Shown here: positions 1 to 11,575 of the stretch, piece by piece | Layout: the number at the start of each line of letters is the position of its first letter | Position numbering within the stretch: position 1 is the stretch's first letter | Notes under the pieces: generated by a model | Databases searched by the model: none | What the model was told of the DNA's origin: nothing | The model's input: the letters and a program-made list of their open reading frames with translations, nothing else | From: Phragmites australis | Taxonomy: Eukaryota > Streptophyta > Magnoliopsida > Poales > Poaceae | Length of the DNA: 64,000 nucleotides | Direction of reading: 5' to 3' | NCBI RefSeq assembly: GCF_958298935.1 | Contig: NC_084931.1 | Coordinates: 19,247,334-19,311,333, forward strand | Position numbers and translations under genes: made by a program

Positions 1-553
1 TCAACATCGAATGTGGAAAATACTAGATGAGCTTACTACGAAGCAAACAAAAGAGCATGCGCGAAGGCAAGTGAGGGGACATAATGGCATCCATGTTGCT
101 CTTGGTAGCATCCCACTAGATCCTCCAAGAATGAGGAGGACTGGATCATCTGTAAAGACATTCTTCGAGTGGATTGAGAATGAGATGAAAGAGAAATGGG
201 CTATGCTATATGACACCAACAGAGTAAGATACGGAATTATAACCACAAACTTAGCTAAGGTCAACAACTGGGTCGTAAAAGGTGTACGGAGACTATCACT
301 AGTCAGAATTGTAGAATTCATTATTCAAGGGACTTGCAAATACTTCTTGGATTGGTTTGCAACAACATCAGCAGCAATGAATGATAGTTAATTGACCTAT
401 GGGTCCAAGTTGACTCAAGGCATGACTGATAAGATGAAGAAGTCAGAGATGCACTGGGTGAAGCACATGAGAACTGTGCAATACTTATATGGAATTATGT
501 GTAAGAACAAAGGTCGAAAGGGGGCAATTATCACGCCTCCAACTAGGGTCTAG
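1..553 (+). pseudogene. MULE (MuDR-like) transposase, middle fragment
   Basis: An open frame from about position 11 to the TAA at 389-391 reads like the region after the catalytic core of Mutator-like transposases. It has an F-x2-W...E-x2-KW block, then RYGI-x-TTNLA, then LV-x2-VEFI-x2-G and a YF-x2-W tail. The next bases continue in frame past that stop with family-like residues (WGSKxT-like, then CKNKGRKG) up to the TAG at 551-553. The N-terminus and catalytic residues lie upstream of the window. The SWIM finger expected next is absent here but occurs at 13618 on the same strand, so 13 kb of other DNA (CACTA, foldback) now separates two parts of what looks like one transposase gene. The family call is from motif recognition. 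Confidence 0.6.
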
Positions 554-1585
554 ACACGACAGCCGTCACGCAGTTATAAGAATTAACTTATAATTGTATA
601 AGACTATAATTAAATAAAGACGAGAAGTGAGTCATAACCATTTTTCTTTTTTATTTATTATTTTCATTGGAGAACTCAGACAGTCACGTACCTGAACTGT
701 GACAGGTACAATATGATTGTCGTCGTAACACCAGTTTATAAGGTGAACACAGAGATAACATACCATCCCATTTTATATAAAATGCACACTGAATGTAAGC
801 ATCGTAACATATAAATATCGCACCAACGTAAGATATAAATTACATGCAGAATGTAAACAACACAATTAACTTTAGTTATAAAGCATATGCTAAATATAAG
901 CAACATTATAACTTTAAATATTAAAGTTACGCAGAATATAAGCAGCACAACAACTTTATATATAAACACATAAATGTAATATTAGTAGCACGATAATTTG
1001 AAATGTAAAATGAACGCAGAATATTAGTATGTTAATAGTATATATTTCGCTTGCTTATAGAGATGATATAACAACCTTAAAATAAAATACACGTGAAATA
1101 TAAATATGCGAACAGCACATATGCCGGTTGCCTTAATTTGTCCTAGAGTTTAACAAATATCAATCTTACTACTCTCTTCTAGTAGTATTTCTACAACACT
1201 TCTACTACCTTCGCAGACTAGTAAAACTTTTGTAGCAATGCGAGCCACTTATATAACAGCACCGATCGCTGTGTACTGCTCTCTCTCTCTCCAATGCTTT
1301 TTTTTTATAAGACCCTCTCCAATGCTTTGGCAGCCTTCTCAGTGCAAGCCTTTGCTCGCTTGGATCCTGGCATGAGCCCGGTCCTATGCGTCGAGGTCAG
1401 TTTCTACGGGCTACGGTCAGCGTCGGGCAGCGCTTGGCACCGAACGGATGAGCTTGACCAATAAACAATTCAGGCCTTCCTGCAGCTAACGAATGAGAAA
1501 AGGCCACGTTGGTGAAGATCCGTCTAATCCTCTTCTTCTCATAAACTATGAATGAGCTGGGTCCCACCGGCAGCTTACTTCCGAA
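554..1585. other. Non-coding AT-rich stretch between MULE fragment and CACTA element
   Basis: I see no gene here. The left two thirds are AT-rich and include a degenerate minisatellite. From about 1260 the composition becomes balanced, with CT-rich runs. The last three bases, 1583-1585 (GAA), are the left target-site duplication of the CACTA element. Confidence 0.5.
835..1045. repeat. Degenerate AT-rich minisatellite, period about 43 bp
   Basis: Diverged units each begin near a GCAGAATATAAG-like segment followed by AGCAC/ACAAC and CTTTA-rich sequence. The starts fall near 846, 889, 931, 973 and 1016, giving spacings of 42-43 bases. A less regular unit may precede them near 791. Confidence 0.45.
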
Positions 1586-1639
1586 CACTACTGAAAGCTA
1601 TTTTCTGGGAGACCTAATTTTCATTTTTACATATGGTTC

Positions 1640-1850
1640 GTAGAACCAATCACCTAAGAAAGTGGTTGTGGTCCTGTATGACTGTAGACTGCCTGTGAAA
1701 ACTAATTTTCACAGACGATTCTTTATGTGAACCGCTTATGTAAATGCCCTATTTTTCATAAATGGTTTCTTACGTGAAATGTCTGAAAAAATTGAGATAT
1801 TTCCACAAACGGTTTTACAGGCGGTTTCTTATGTGAACTACATGTGAAAA
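1640..1850. repeat. Left subterminal repeats of the CACTA element
   Basis: Degenerate direct and inverted copies of a CACAGGCGGTTTCTTATGTG-like unit are spaced through this stretch, for example at 1706-1740 and 1800-1845. Such repeats normally bind the element's own DNA-binding protein. Copies here are more diverged than those at 6.05 kb and 11.4 kb. Confidence 0.65.
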
Positions 1851-1853
1851 TAT

Positions 1854-1865
1854 CTATATAAATAG
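1854..1865 (+). promoter_or_regulatory. TATA box of the TNP2-type gene
   Basis: CTATATAAATAG lies immediately after the left subterminal repeats and about 610 bases before the transposase ATG. A near-identical motif follows the internal repeat island at 6133. The position between terminal repeats and the first gene fits a core promoter; the call is inferred. Confidence 0.5.
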
Positions 1866-1997
1866 TGTCGTCCCCATCGTGGAGCTTATTGAGACAAAGA
1901 GCTCTACTATTCGAACAGTAGAGCTCTAGGTAGCGACGGATTTGGAAAATAAGGGAGAAAGATTTTGTTTTTGAATTCTTTAGAGGAGCCATTTAAG

Positions 1998-2468
1998 GTA
2001 AGAGTATCTCATCCCTAGTTACCATTTTTTTATGTTTAGATTTAGATTTAAGGCTTAATTAGGGTTTAAATGTGATCTAGAGATGCTCATGGTTCTTGTT
2101 ATTTAGATCATCGAATTAGCTAAAATTTATTGTCAATATTGATTCAATTGTATAGATTCACTTGATTCTAACATTATATAAAAAATGTAGCTAGAATTTG
2201 ATATTTTTTTAACATTTAGAAGGTTTTATCATGAATGGGGATTTTTTCTCTAGATCTAGATCTAGATCTCTAGGAAGAGGGAGAGGGAGGGAGAGTAATG
2301 AAGTTATATTATTTTGAGCCATAAATTTCCTCCAATGTAGATTCAATTGCGTAGACATATTATTATCATAACAAGCCCATTTTTTCCTTATTTTTTTTAA
2401 AAAATCTTTTTAATTCTGATTTTCAAATTAATTAATTGATGTATCTAATTTTGTGGGTGAAGTTAAAG
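1998..2468 (+). other. Probable 5'-UTR intron of the TNP2-type gene
   Basis: AAG/GTAAGAG at 1997-2004 is a strong donor and AAAG at 2465-2468 directly precedes the preferred ATG at 2469. The stretch is AT-rich and contains no conserved coding sequence. A leader intron before the transposase start is inferred; an in-frame ATG at 2436 would lie inside it. Confidence 0.4.
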
Positions 2469-5400
2469 ATGGATAGAGCATGGATGTACGATACGCCAAG
2501 ATATGGAGAAAGATACATCAAAGGACCTTCTGCTTTTATTGAAGTCGTCGAGAAGGACGTTTTGACTAAGAAGACAAAGGAAATATACTATCCATGTTCT
2601 GATTGCAAGAACCAGAAATTATGGGATAAATCAAGTATAATCAAATCACACTTGATCTTGAGAGGTTTTGTTGAGGATTACAAATGTTGGTCCAATCACG
2701 ACGAACAACATACAAGCGAACCAAACGAGGACATCACTGCTGATCAAGTGGATGGTAATGATGACGAAGCAGTCAAATGCGACACTAATGTTATGATGGA
2801 TGATGATACTGATTTTGATCTAGAGGAAATGCTGCGCCACACAGAACCACATGTTTTAAGGGACACGAGGGGTTTAAAAAATTTTGAGGCGTTACAGAAG
2901 GCATCGAATGAACTTTTGTATGAGGAATTGAAGGTCTGTGATAAGGAGTTTACGGTGTTGCATTTGGTGCTTGAACTTCTAAGGTTGAAGGCCAGCAATG
3001 GATGGTCCGACAAGAGTTTCTCAGATCTGTTGATTCTCTTGGCAAGCATGCTTCCGAAGCCTAACTCCTTGCCCACCACCACTTATCAGGCAAAGAAGCT
3101 TATCTACTCGTTGTCATTGGATGTGCAAAAAATACACGCATGTACGAACCACTGTATCCTCTACCGTAAAGAGTACAAAGTCTTGGATAGATGTCCAGTG
3201 TGCAATGCGAGTCGGTACAAGAGGAATGATGATTGTGAGGACGAAGATGCTTCTGCCAATGCGAAGAAGAAGAAGAGTAATGCTGGTCGTGACGAAGAAG
3301 ACACTTCTTCCAACGTGGAGAAGAAGAGAAAAAGTCCTGCGATGGTAATGTGGTACCTACCAGTGATCCCCCGCTTGCAGCGTTGTACTCGAACTCTAGG
3401 GACTCTGAACTGATGCGTTGGCATTTCAATAAGCGCAAGAAGGATGGAACTAAGCTTCGACACCCCGCTGATGCTAGCCAATGGAGAAAGTTTGATGCCA
3501 TGTATCCAGAGTTCGCTAAAGAACCAAGGAATGTAAGGTTCGCGTTGAGTACCGACAAAATGAATCCTTTCAGTGACATGAGCACCTAAAATAGCACTTG
3601 GCCAGTGGTTCTGGCCATCTACAACCTTCCTCCATGGCTATTCATGAAGCGAAAGTACCTTATACTGTCCATTCTTATCCAAGGACCGAAGCAACCTGGC
3701 AATGATATAGATGTGTTTCTGGAATCATTGATGAAAGATATGGTGAAACTGTGGCACGAGGGGGTCTGGGTGTGGGATGAACTCCGACAACAATAGTTCA
3801 CGCTGAAAGCCATGATTTTCATTACCATTAATGATTATCCTGCCCTTTTTTGCCTATCGGGACAGGTTAAAGGGAAGCAAGGATGTGCAGTGTGCTTGGA
3901 TGAAACAACGTCTGTGTACCTTCCGTACTCACAGAAGGTAGTGTACACACGACACCGATGATTCTTACTCAGAACTTACAGATACCGCAAGATGAAGAAA
4001 TATTTTGACAACACGGTTGAGGAAGATACTGGCCCGAAACCTCGCAGCGGGGCACTAGTGTTTCAAATGGTCAGTAGCATCAAGGTTGTTTTTGGGAAGC
4101 CGCCGAAGGGTAAAAAGAGGAAGAAAAGTGAGACGCCGACTAGCATGCTGTGGAAGAAGAAGCTAATTTTCTTTAAGTATTTGCCCTACTGGAAGGACTT
4201 GGACGTCCGTCATAGCATCGATGTCATGCACGTTGAGAAGAATGAGTGTGATAGCATCATTGGCCTCTTATTGGACATACCGGGGAAGACAAAGGATGGA
4301 ATCAAGTCACGTAAGGACTTGGTGCATTTTGAAATTAGGCCAGAGCTACACCCTGAAGACAGACCAAATGTGAAACATTATCTTCCCCTGGCTAGCTACT
4401 CTCTAACACCTGAGGAGAAAAAGGCATTGTGCAAGTGCTTACGTGGGGTGAGAGTCCCGACTGGCTACTCATCCAACATTAAGAACCTAGTCTCGATGAA
4501 AGATTTGAAGCTAATCGACATGAAGTCTCACGATTGTCATGTGATGATGACGCAGATGCTCCTTATTACAACCAGGGGTATCAAGCCAAGATACATAAAG
4601 GTGGTCATCACACGGTTGTATCACTTCTTCAACGCAATTGCTCAGAAGGTGATTGATGCTAAAAAACTGGGTGCTCTACATAGTTACTTGGTAGAGACTC
4701 TGTGCCAACTTGAGATGTGCTTCCCTCCATACTTTTTCGATATCATGGTACACCTCTTGGTTCACATCGTGAATGAGATAATTGCGTTGTGCCCTGTATT
4801 CTTACATCAGATGTATGCGTTTGAATGGTACATGGGCATTCTCAAGGGCTATGTACGGAATCGTGCTCACCCAGAGGGTTCCATGATCGAGGACTACAAT
4901 ACCAAGGAATTCGTTGAGTGTTGCATCGATTACATAAAAGATTCTAATCCGATTGGTGTACCTGTATCTCGACATGAGGGGAGGTTGTCTGGGAGAGGGA
5001 CCAAAGGAAAGAAAAGATTCATCGATCATGATTACAAAGCAGTGGAAGAAGCACATTTTACCATCTTGCAGCAGCTCCAGTTAGTGGTGTTGTATGTCGA
5101 GCAACACCTGGATGAGCTCCACACAAAAAATCAAGCCCGCTCGTATGATTGGATCTTGAAAGAGCACAAGTGTTGCTTCACCACATGGTTCAAGAACCAA
5201 AACCTTCTGGATGGTGAATCTGTAGATAAAAAAATATGAAAATGTTGGTTTGTGGCCCATCAAGTTTAGTTACATGGCAAGCGTATGATATTAATGGGTA
5301 CACGTTTTATACCAAAGCAAAGGACAAGAAGAGCATGACCCAAAACAGCAGCGTTCGAACAGAAGCCTATGACACAACAGGGGAAAATGTCACCTACTAT

Positions 5401-5814
5401 GGGTTCATAGATGAAATCTGGGAACTCAACTATAGAGTGAATCTGCAGATCCTTGTCTTTCGGTGCAAATGGGTCAAACACCCAAATGGCATGGTGGTGG
5501 AAGACTACGGGTTCACAACTATCGACCTCAACCTTATAGGGCACAAAGATGACCCGTGGGTACTTGCTGATCACGTCACACAGGTTTTCTATATAATCAA
5601 CCCTGCGAATGAAAAGAAGCACATAGTTGTTGCCGGAAAACAAAGAATTGTCGGAGTCGAGAATGTGGAGGATGAGGAAGAATACAATCAGTTCAACGAC
5701 GTGACACCTTTCAGAGATCCAGAAAAGTTCAAACTTGTAGAAGCAACCCTAGATAGATCTGTGATGTCCTACATGCGTCTTGATGGTGTAGGGAAAACAG
5801 TTCAAAGCAAATAA
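2469..5814 (+). pseudogene. TNP2-type CACTA transposase, broken
   Basis: Starting at MDRAWMYD (2469), domains appear in order: a transposase-associated domain with PCxxC-type residues (about 2480-2700); the TNP2 core beginning KPNSLPTTTYQAKK (about 3060) and running through the WYLPVIPRLQR block, RWH-x2-KRKKDG, RHPAD and NDIDVFL; the family hallmark IDVMHVEKN (about 4215); a DUF4218-like segment (HYLPLASYSLTPEEK onward); and a DUF4216-like tail (YDINGYTFYT to about 5680). Breaks: a frameshift near 3380, stops at about 3588, 3795 and 3959, and a frameshift in an A-run near 5228-5235. The protein would bind element ends and cut DNA in the nucleus. The domain order is complete, but this copy cannot encode one uninterrupted product. 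Confidence 0.88.
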
Positions 5815-6041
5815 TACGATGTTATGTAACTTATGAAAACTTTACTGTTTCTGAAAATGTCATTGTGGGCCTCCTTTGACCAAACAAGTTGATGTTTTGC
5901 GTTATTCTACTCGAAATGTATCCACAGTCAAGGACTTTGTATGCAATATGTAAGATTATGCTTTATTTATTTCAAGGGCATGTATGGAGTAAATAATATG
6001 TTTTAGGGCATGTATTAACAAGTTGGTGTTTTGCTGAAAAA
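5815..6041. other. 3' non-coding sequence after the TNP2-type gene
   Basis: AT-rich with no open frame of interest. It probably holds the 3' UTR of the transposase gene and ends where the internal subterminal repeat island begins. Confidence 0.4.
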
Positions 6042-6143
6042 ATCATTTCCACAGGCGGTTGACGTAAGCAACCTCCTATGGAAATGATTTTCACAGGCGG
6101 TTGCTTACGTCAACCGCCTGTGGAAATTAATTCTATATAAATT
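6042..6143 (+). promoter_or_regulatory. Internal island of subterminal repeats plus TATA box
   Basis: At 6047-6127 there are four well-kept CACAGGCGGTT-type repeats in alternating orientation. One pair forms an imperfect palindrome (6092-6127). CTATATAAATTA follows at 6133-6144, matching the TATA motif that follows the left-end repeats at 1854. Lying between the two genes of the element, this looks like a second copy of the end-type promoter, driving the downstream gene. The function is inferred. Confidence 0.55.
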
Positions 6144-7672
6144 ACCCGCTGAGGCCTCCGAAACCCTATCTCTTTGATGAAATTTGCCTGCGTGACGTCA
6201 GGCTGCCCTCTTCCCTCGCCGCCCTCCTCCCCGACTTCGGCCACGTGCTCTCCTTGACTCCGGTTGCCTTCTCCGCCTCCCCGACGCCGCCGTCCCCCCC
6301 CCCCCCCCCCGTCGTCGCTCTCCTCATCTACGACGAAGAGACGCCTCCCCGCGACGCCGCCGCCCTCGACGAGGAGGTTCCACCCGCGACGCCTTGCCGC
6401 GCTCCTCCCGACTCTGGCCACCTCCTCCCCAGCTCGCGCTCCCTCCTGACTCCGACCACCTCCTCCTCGGCTCGCGCTCCCTCCTGACTCCGACCACCTC
6501 CTCCCCAGCACGCTCTCCTCCTGACTCTGGCCGCATCCCCCCCCCCCCCGACGACGACAACCGTCGTCGAAGCCGTACGTGGTGAGTAGCTCCATCTCCC
6601 TCTTGGTCGAGCCGTCGTAGCCGGTGCTCTGGCCGGACGTGTGATGCCCTTCTTCTCTTTGTGATGCCGACCATCGTGCCATTGTGATGCTGAGAGAGTA
6701 GGGTTGTAATGCCGGCCATCATGATGAAGCAAATAGATTAAGAAGATTTGTAAATTCAGTTGTGCATGCCATATGTTCGATGAAATGCCACATGCAAAAC
6801 AAGTGGTCACCCAAGTGAAGTTTTGGTTAATACTGCATGTATGGAAGTTTTGGTTAATCAATGTATGTACGCTTGTGAAAAATTCCCATTAGATTGATAT
6901 TTTGTGGCATTTTGATGGATGCATGTGAATTTTGAAGAAATATCCATGAATTTGCTTGCCTATATGTAGTGCTTGGCTGCTAGCCTTGGTCATTCTTAGT
7001 TGAGTAGACAATAGAATGTTTAAGAAAAATCATTAGTACTTGATCGGTTAACCGAATAGACTTTATCATCTGTGAATCAAGTAGAGTCATTCTCTATCCT
7101 TTTTTGTTGTTGTACATGTTGTTCTGTAATTTCAGTGCATGTAATCATGATTAATGATGCACTCGCATTGAGTTAGTGCGACGAATTAAAAGAATAAGAG
7201 TATTAGCTCCTTGATTTGGTTCTCTTACATTTATATATATAGCTCTCACAAAATTATCTCTTGAACTATTTTGAAAATTATTTATGGTGCCCATCTATTG
7301 TTATGTGTGTTTATAGTCTTAAGAACGGTGTGCAACAAGAACTATCTCTGACATCATGTTTGTCATGCTTGATGGAAACTTCATGTTTGTGCAAACTTAA
7401 ATCATTCTTCGTTGAATTATTGCTTCAAAAATGTCAACATGGATATGTCAATATGTCATCAGAATTTATCAACAATTTGCTTCAAAAAATGTAGACTAAG
7501 AAAAGCGAAATAGTTAGTTGAATTAAGTATGGCTCAATAATAATGCCACTTGATTCCTTTTCTTTCCTATACTAAAAGTTTAAAACGCATACATTGATTC
7601 CTTTTCTTTCCTCTGAAATAATATTATTGCATCTTTCTATGTAATAATAATCCAGTTATCGAGTAAGTATCA
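6144..7672. other. GC-rich leader then AT-rich spacer inside the CACTA element
   Basis: 6180-6600 is strongly C-rich, with C-runs at 6294-6310 and 6537-6549 that create long shadow frames on both strands. From 6700 to 7670 the sequence is AT-rich. I find no conserved protein; the block resembles a long 5' UTR and intron ahead of the second gene. Donor-like GTGAGT occurs at about 6580. Confidence 0.35.
6410..6540. repeat. Tandem repeat, about 38-bp unit
   Basis: Units beginning GACTCYGRCC followed by a CACCTCCTCC stretch start at 6410, 6448, 6486 and 6523 (spacings 38, 38, 37). The last unit is partial. Confidence 0.7.
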
Positions 7673-9040
7673 TGGAGCCTAAGACGCTGCTCCCAATAGA
7701 GGGCGCCCTGGCACAGAGGCCGCTCCCAATAGAGGATGCCCCGACACAAGATGGGGCGGATGCAAGCAGGAGGTCAGATAGGAGCCCAAGCCCGCACCAG
7801 TAGTCCTCCAACAATAGCGAAAGCTCGGGCTCGTATCACAGCCCGAGCCCTGTTTCGTGCGATCGGGAGATCCGACGTCGGGAAAGTGACAACGACTATG
7901 ATCCCGCCGAAGAGGTATTTAGTTAAGTCAATGCATTTTATACTTCTTAAATGGAGGAATATCTTTTATTCATGTCAACTCTCCTTTTTTTTCTCTAAAG
8001 GGTGAGGGTGCAAAGATCTTCGCATCGATCATCTGCACCACAACATTCTGTGCCACAACCCACCGCTACCTCTGTGCCTGAAACTTCAGGTCCCTCTAGG
8101 CCTACGCTGAAACGAAGAAGGGGCGAGCATAGCAGAAACAAGTTGTCGTCCGGCATTTATACAATAACACAGGTCGGTGTTGAAGGGGAGCCTGTTGCAC
8201 CTCATGAGGCCTGCACCAAATTCCACAATAGTTGCGGATTTCTTATCAAGGAGTACATCCCAATCACTATAAATGATTGGCGGTTGATGCCGGATGAGAC
8301 GAAGGAGTTCCTGTGGGCAACATTGCAGAGAACCATTCGATTCCCCTTGGGAACAGAGGAAGCCGCCAAACAGAATGCATTGAAAACTATAGGAAAGAGC
8401 TTCCGGGGCTAGAAGAGTGAGCTGAATAAGGACGTCGTAAAGAAGAACCTGGTACCCTTTAATAAATATGGAAAGATTATGCCAGACCAATGGGCAGAAT
8501 TTGTTAGGCAGAAGACCACACCTGAGGCCATCAAACTGGGTGAATCGTTCAAGCACCTTGTGAAGAAGAACAAGCACCACCATCACCTGGGCTCATCTGG
8601 GTACGCCCCCAAAATTCCTGAGTGGAGGAGACAAGAAGAAGAGGCTGCTTGTGCTGGGAAACCAAACCCTTTGGAAAATTGTGACGAGCGAAGCAGGAAC
8701 TGGGTCTATGCTCGGTCACAATGAATCGAGTCTGGGGACTTAGCCTTCAATAGCCCCGAGACCATGGAGGTGACCCAGACCATTCAAGGGATTGCTAAGG
8801 AAGGGTCTCTAGAGCCTGACAAGGAGAATGACCTGCTTACCAAGGCCTTGGGGGAACAAGGAACACCTAGGTCGCACTCGAGGCATCGGATCAAAAGTGG
8901 CCTGGAAGCATGGGTTCCCAGACGCTGCCAGTACAAGACCCGTAATAGATATAAGAAGACCCTAGAGGAATAGATACAAGAATAGGTCAAGGTCCAATTC
9001 ATGAAGATGTGGAATGAAAAGGAGAAGGAAGGACGACATT
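7673..9040 (+). pseudogene. CACTA second gene, N-terminal part with plant Transposase_24-like domain
   Basis: A start is likely at 7673 (MEPKTLL). A plausible intron runs from GT at 7915 to the AG near 8000. The frame from 8002 carries a basic, serine-rich region, then a conserved segment (SSGIYTITQVGVEGEPVAP onward) and, after a TAG at 8410-8412 replacing an expected Trp codon, a KDLV/FNKYGKI-like block, W-x2-FV, the SSGYAP motif and ENCDERSRNWVYAR (about 8690). More stops occur at 8722 and near 8971. This matches the plant Transposase_24 (Ptta/En/Spm) family, thought to be the DNA-binding partner of TNP2-type transposases. It is not functional as read. Confidence 0.7.
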
Positions 9041-9140
9041 AATGCTGATAGAGCAACCGACCGGTCCTGGCTTTCGGAGCAGCGTCAGGTCCATGCAGGC
9101 CAATAACCAGAGATATCATGTGGATGATATCACATAGGCT

Positions 9141-9452
9141 ACCCCCTGCATGCTACATGTTCTGGTCGGCAAGGGAGACTTCACTGTCGGGGCTGCCACG
9201 GGCCAGGCCATTCCAGGCCGTATTTTTCACAATCAAGACATTCTCGCCGATTACGCCAAAGTACAAGTGGACTCGGTACAACCGCTTTTCATGAAGTACA
9301 AGCTCGACATTGGCACACCTGAGGGTATCGAGCTTCTTGATGAGGCTGTTGGCAACTTCATTCTGTGGCCCAGACGTAATATCATCTTCAGCCATCAGAA
9401 GTCACAATCGCTAGCGTCACGGTCGCCCCCGCGCCCAGCATCTCTACCTTAG
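9141..9452 (+). pseudogene. CACTA second gene, DUF8039-like segment
   Basis: An open frame with LHV-x2-GKGDFTVGAATG, then PGRIFHN and LDIGTPEGIELLDEAVGNF-x-LW resembles the DUF8039-type domain commonly found between the Transposase_24 and protease parts of grass CACTA proteins. Its role is unknown. It is followed by a proline-rich linker (about 9430-9560) with several stops in this frame, so exon structure is uncertain. Confidence 0.45.
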
Positions 9453-9545
9453 GCACCTCCGCCCCCGGGCCAAGCCTCTCCGCCTCAGGCATCATCGCAT
9501 CATGCTTCACCGTCTGCGACTCCGGCACCTCTGCCTCCAGCGTCT

Positions 9546-11128
9546 GTGCCTCCACCACATTCACCTGAGCATCGGAGAGTCCCTGTCATGGTTACCCCGT
9601 ACGAAAAGACTCTACCTGATCCGGTGAAGAGGTGGCTTTTGACCTCATCAAAAGTAAAGGCATCATCCGCTCAGGAATCTCCAGCGAAGGGCGATCTTGT
9701 GAAAGAGATCGGAAAAACATTAAGTACCCCTCAGATGGATTTCTTGCCTACATTGGATGTTCCTAAGAAATATGAGCATGGCAAGCCATTTCTGCCATCG
9801 TTTCAACTCCAAAAAGGTCCATGCGAGATGAGAAAATTCCACGAATGGTACATGAGGGCATGTCCCGCGGGGTTCTGCATAATCACTGCTTCTGTCCCCA
9901 CTAACGTTTATCTAAGCGGAGACTCCTATCTCATGGTGGATTTTAAGGACATGCACGCTTTGTTGCGCCGTGAAAAACTCGACGTCAATCTCATAAACGT
10001 GTGGTGCCTGTAAGTGTATACAATCTATCCCTACGTTCATATATCTACCAATGTATGCTATAGAAGCTAATGACTAGTGACTTGTTCTGTAGGATGCAAT
10101 TTAGCGATGCGGAAAAGTTGAAGAGGTCCATCGTATTCATTAACCCACAACAAATTTCCCAACCCAACATGGTCGTGAACTTGAGAACTGATGACCCCAA
10201 GATTAAGGGGAAGAGTAACAAGGAGAAATCAAGGGTCATAAGAGATTTGACCAAAACAAAAAGGCTTGAAATGTCAGTCTACATAGGAAGGGCTATGCTA
10301 AAAATGCAGGACAAGGACTGCATCTTGGCTCCCTACAACTTTAAGTAAGTGTGATACGTCATAAACCTAACATAAGTATTCAACTTAATTGATCGATCAA
10401 GAATCTAACATAAGTATTTATGTAGCGACCATTATATTTGTATAATGCTGATGCCGAAGTCGAGCAAAATTATGGTCCTTGACTTAGCCAATCTTCAACA
10501 AAAATCCTACCAAGATTTTATTGACGTTATACAGAGGTAAAGGAAATCTCCATACATAAAATTCTTATAAATCATTAATGAATTGATAATTACTTATTGG
10601 CATTCGAATAGGGCCTTCAAGTGGTACATAATGAAAGGTGGGATGCACAATACAGACAAACCGGATGCGATGACGGTCTGTACACACTTTTCAGTAATAG
10701 CACACTTCTAATGCTTGTATCTCACTATTTATGACAAAGAGTCTTATTGAACTAACGAATACGTTGTGTTTCTATTTGTAGTGCCACAAGCAAGGTTTCA
10801 ATAGCGTTCTTTGTGGATACTATATTTGCCAATTTCTTAGGGTAAACGGGAGGTACACAACGAACCCTGAGGACGTAAGTCATCATTGCGCATGCACATT
10901 CTTATTTGGTTATGTTTCCGTTTTCAGTAGTGTTTTAACTCTTTTAGTTATGTTTTCATTCCAAGCACGGATGATCCAACGTACCAACCAATCTCCCACA
11001 TACAAAGATATCCAAAACGTCCAACGTGACATGTGCCGATTTATTATGCACGAAGTCATCCACAAGAGTGACAGATTCTTTGATCACGAAGGCGATTTAG
11101 CTAGCCATCCGAAGCTTTGTGAGTGAGA
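9546..11128 (+). CDS. CACTA second gene, C-terminal Ulp1-like cysteine protease exons
   Basis: Five exons join in frame: 9546-10009, 10093-10344, 10426-10536, 10612-10675 and 10782-10874. All their introns are GT-AG. A last exon from about 10970 ends at the stop 11126-11128 after FFDHEGDLASHPKLCE; its acceptor is not certain. Ulp1 (C48) landmarks are present: DHYI with the catalytic His (10426 exon), VLDL with the Asp, and KQGFNSVLCGYYICQF with the oxyanion Gln and nucleophile Cys (10782 exon). Unlike the rest of the element, this stretch has no premature stop from 9546 to 10874. It probably removes SUMO-like tags or processes element proteins, but it is disconnected from its N-terminal half by stops upstream. 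Confidence 0.7.
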
Positions 11129-11309
11129 GAAGAAATACTCTTAGCAATATAGGCTTGTGATGTTGTGAATATTATTGTATTTGTGTTAAATATTGAAGTT
11201 TGTGAAATCTTTGATGCTATTGAAATCTGTAATGTTGAAATCTGTATTGAAACTGTGTGAAATCTGGAGGGAATAAAATATATGCTTATTTTTTTTTTTG
11301 AAAGAAATA

Positions 11310-11575
11310 CATACCACAGGCGGTTCTCTTATGAAACCGTCTATGATTTCTTTATATCTATAGTTGGCAACTAAAGTGGGCCGTCTGTGGAAAACCATTT
11401 CCACAGGCGGTTGGCTTAAGGAACCACCTGTGAAAATGGATTTCCGCAGGCGGTTTCTTAATCAACAAACCGCCTGTGGAAATCTATTTTCGCAGGCGGT
11501 TCCTTAAGCCAAAAGCCTGTGAAAATCGTTCATTTCCACAGGCCTTCGGTCCCAAGCGGGTGCGCTAAACGCTTG
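11310..11575. repeat. Right subterminal repeats of the CACTA element
   Basis: At least seven CACAGGCGGTT or inverted AACCGCCTGTGG copies occur (for example near 11317, 11400, 11447, 11469, 11494, 11540), many as head-to-head pairs with TTAAG or TTAATCAA spacers. They lie just inside the right terminus at 11622. Confidence 0.85.

Noticed and set aside
2744..3585. Minus-strand frames opposite the TNP2-type gene
   Set aside because: Shadows of the conserved plus-strand transposase reading.
6110..6861. Several long frames around the C-runs in the CACTA element
   Set aside because: They come from a 38-bp minisatellite and poly-C, overlap on both strands, and match no transposon protein.
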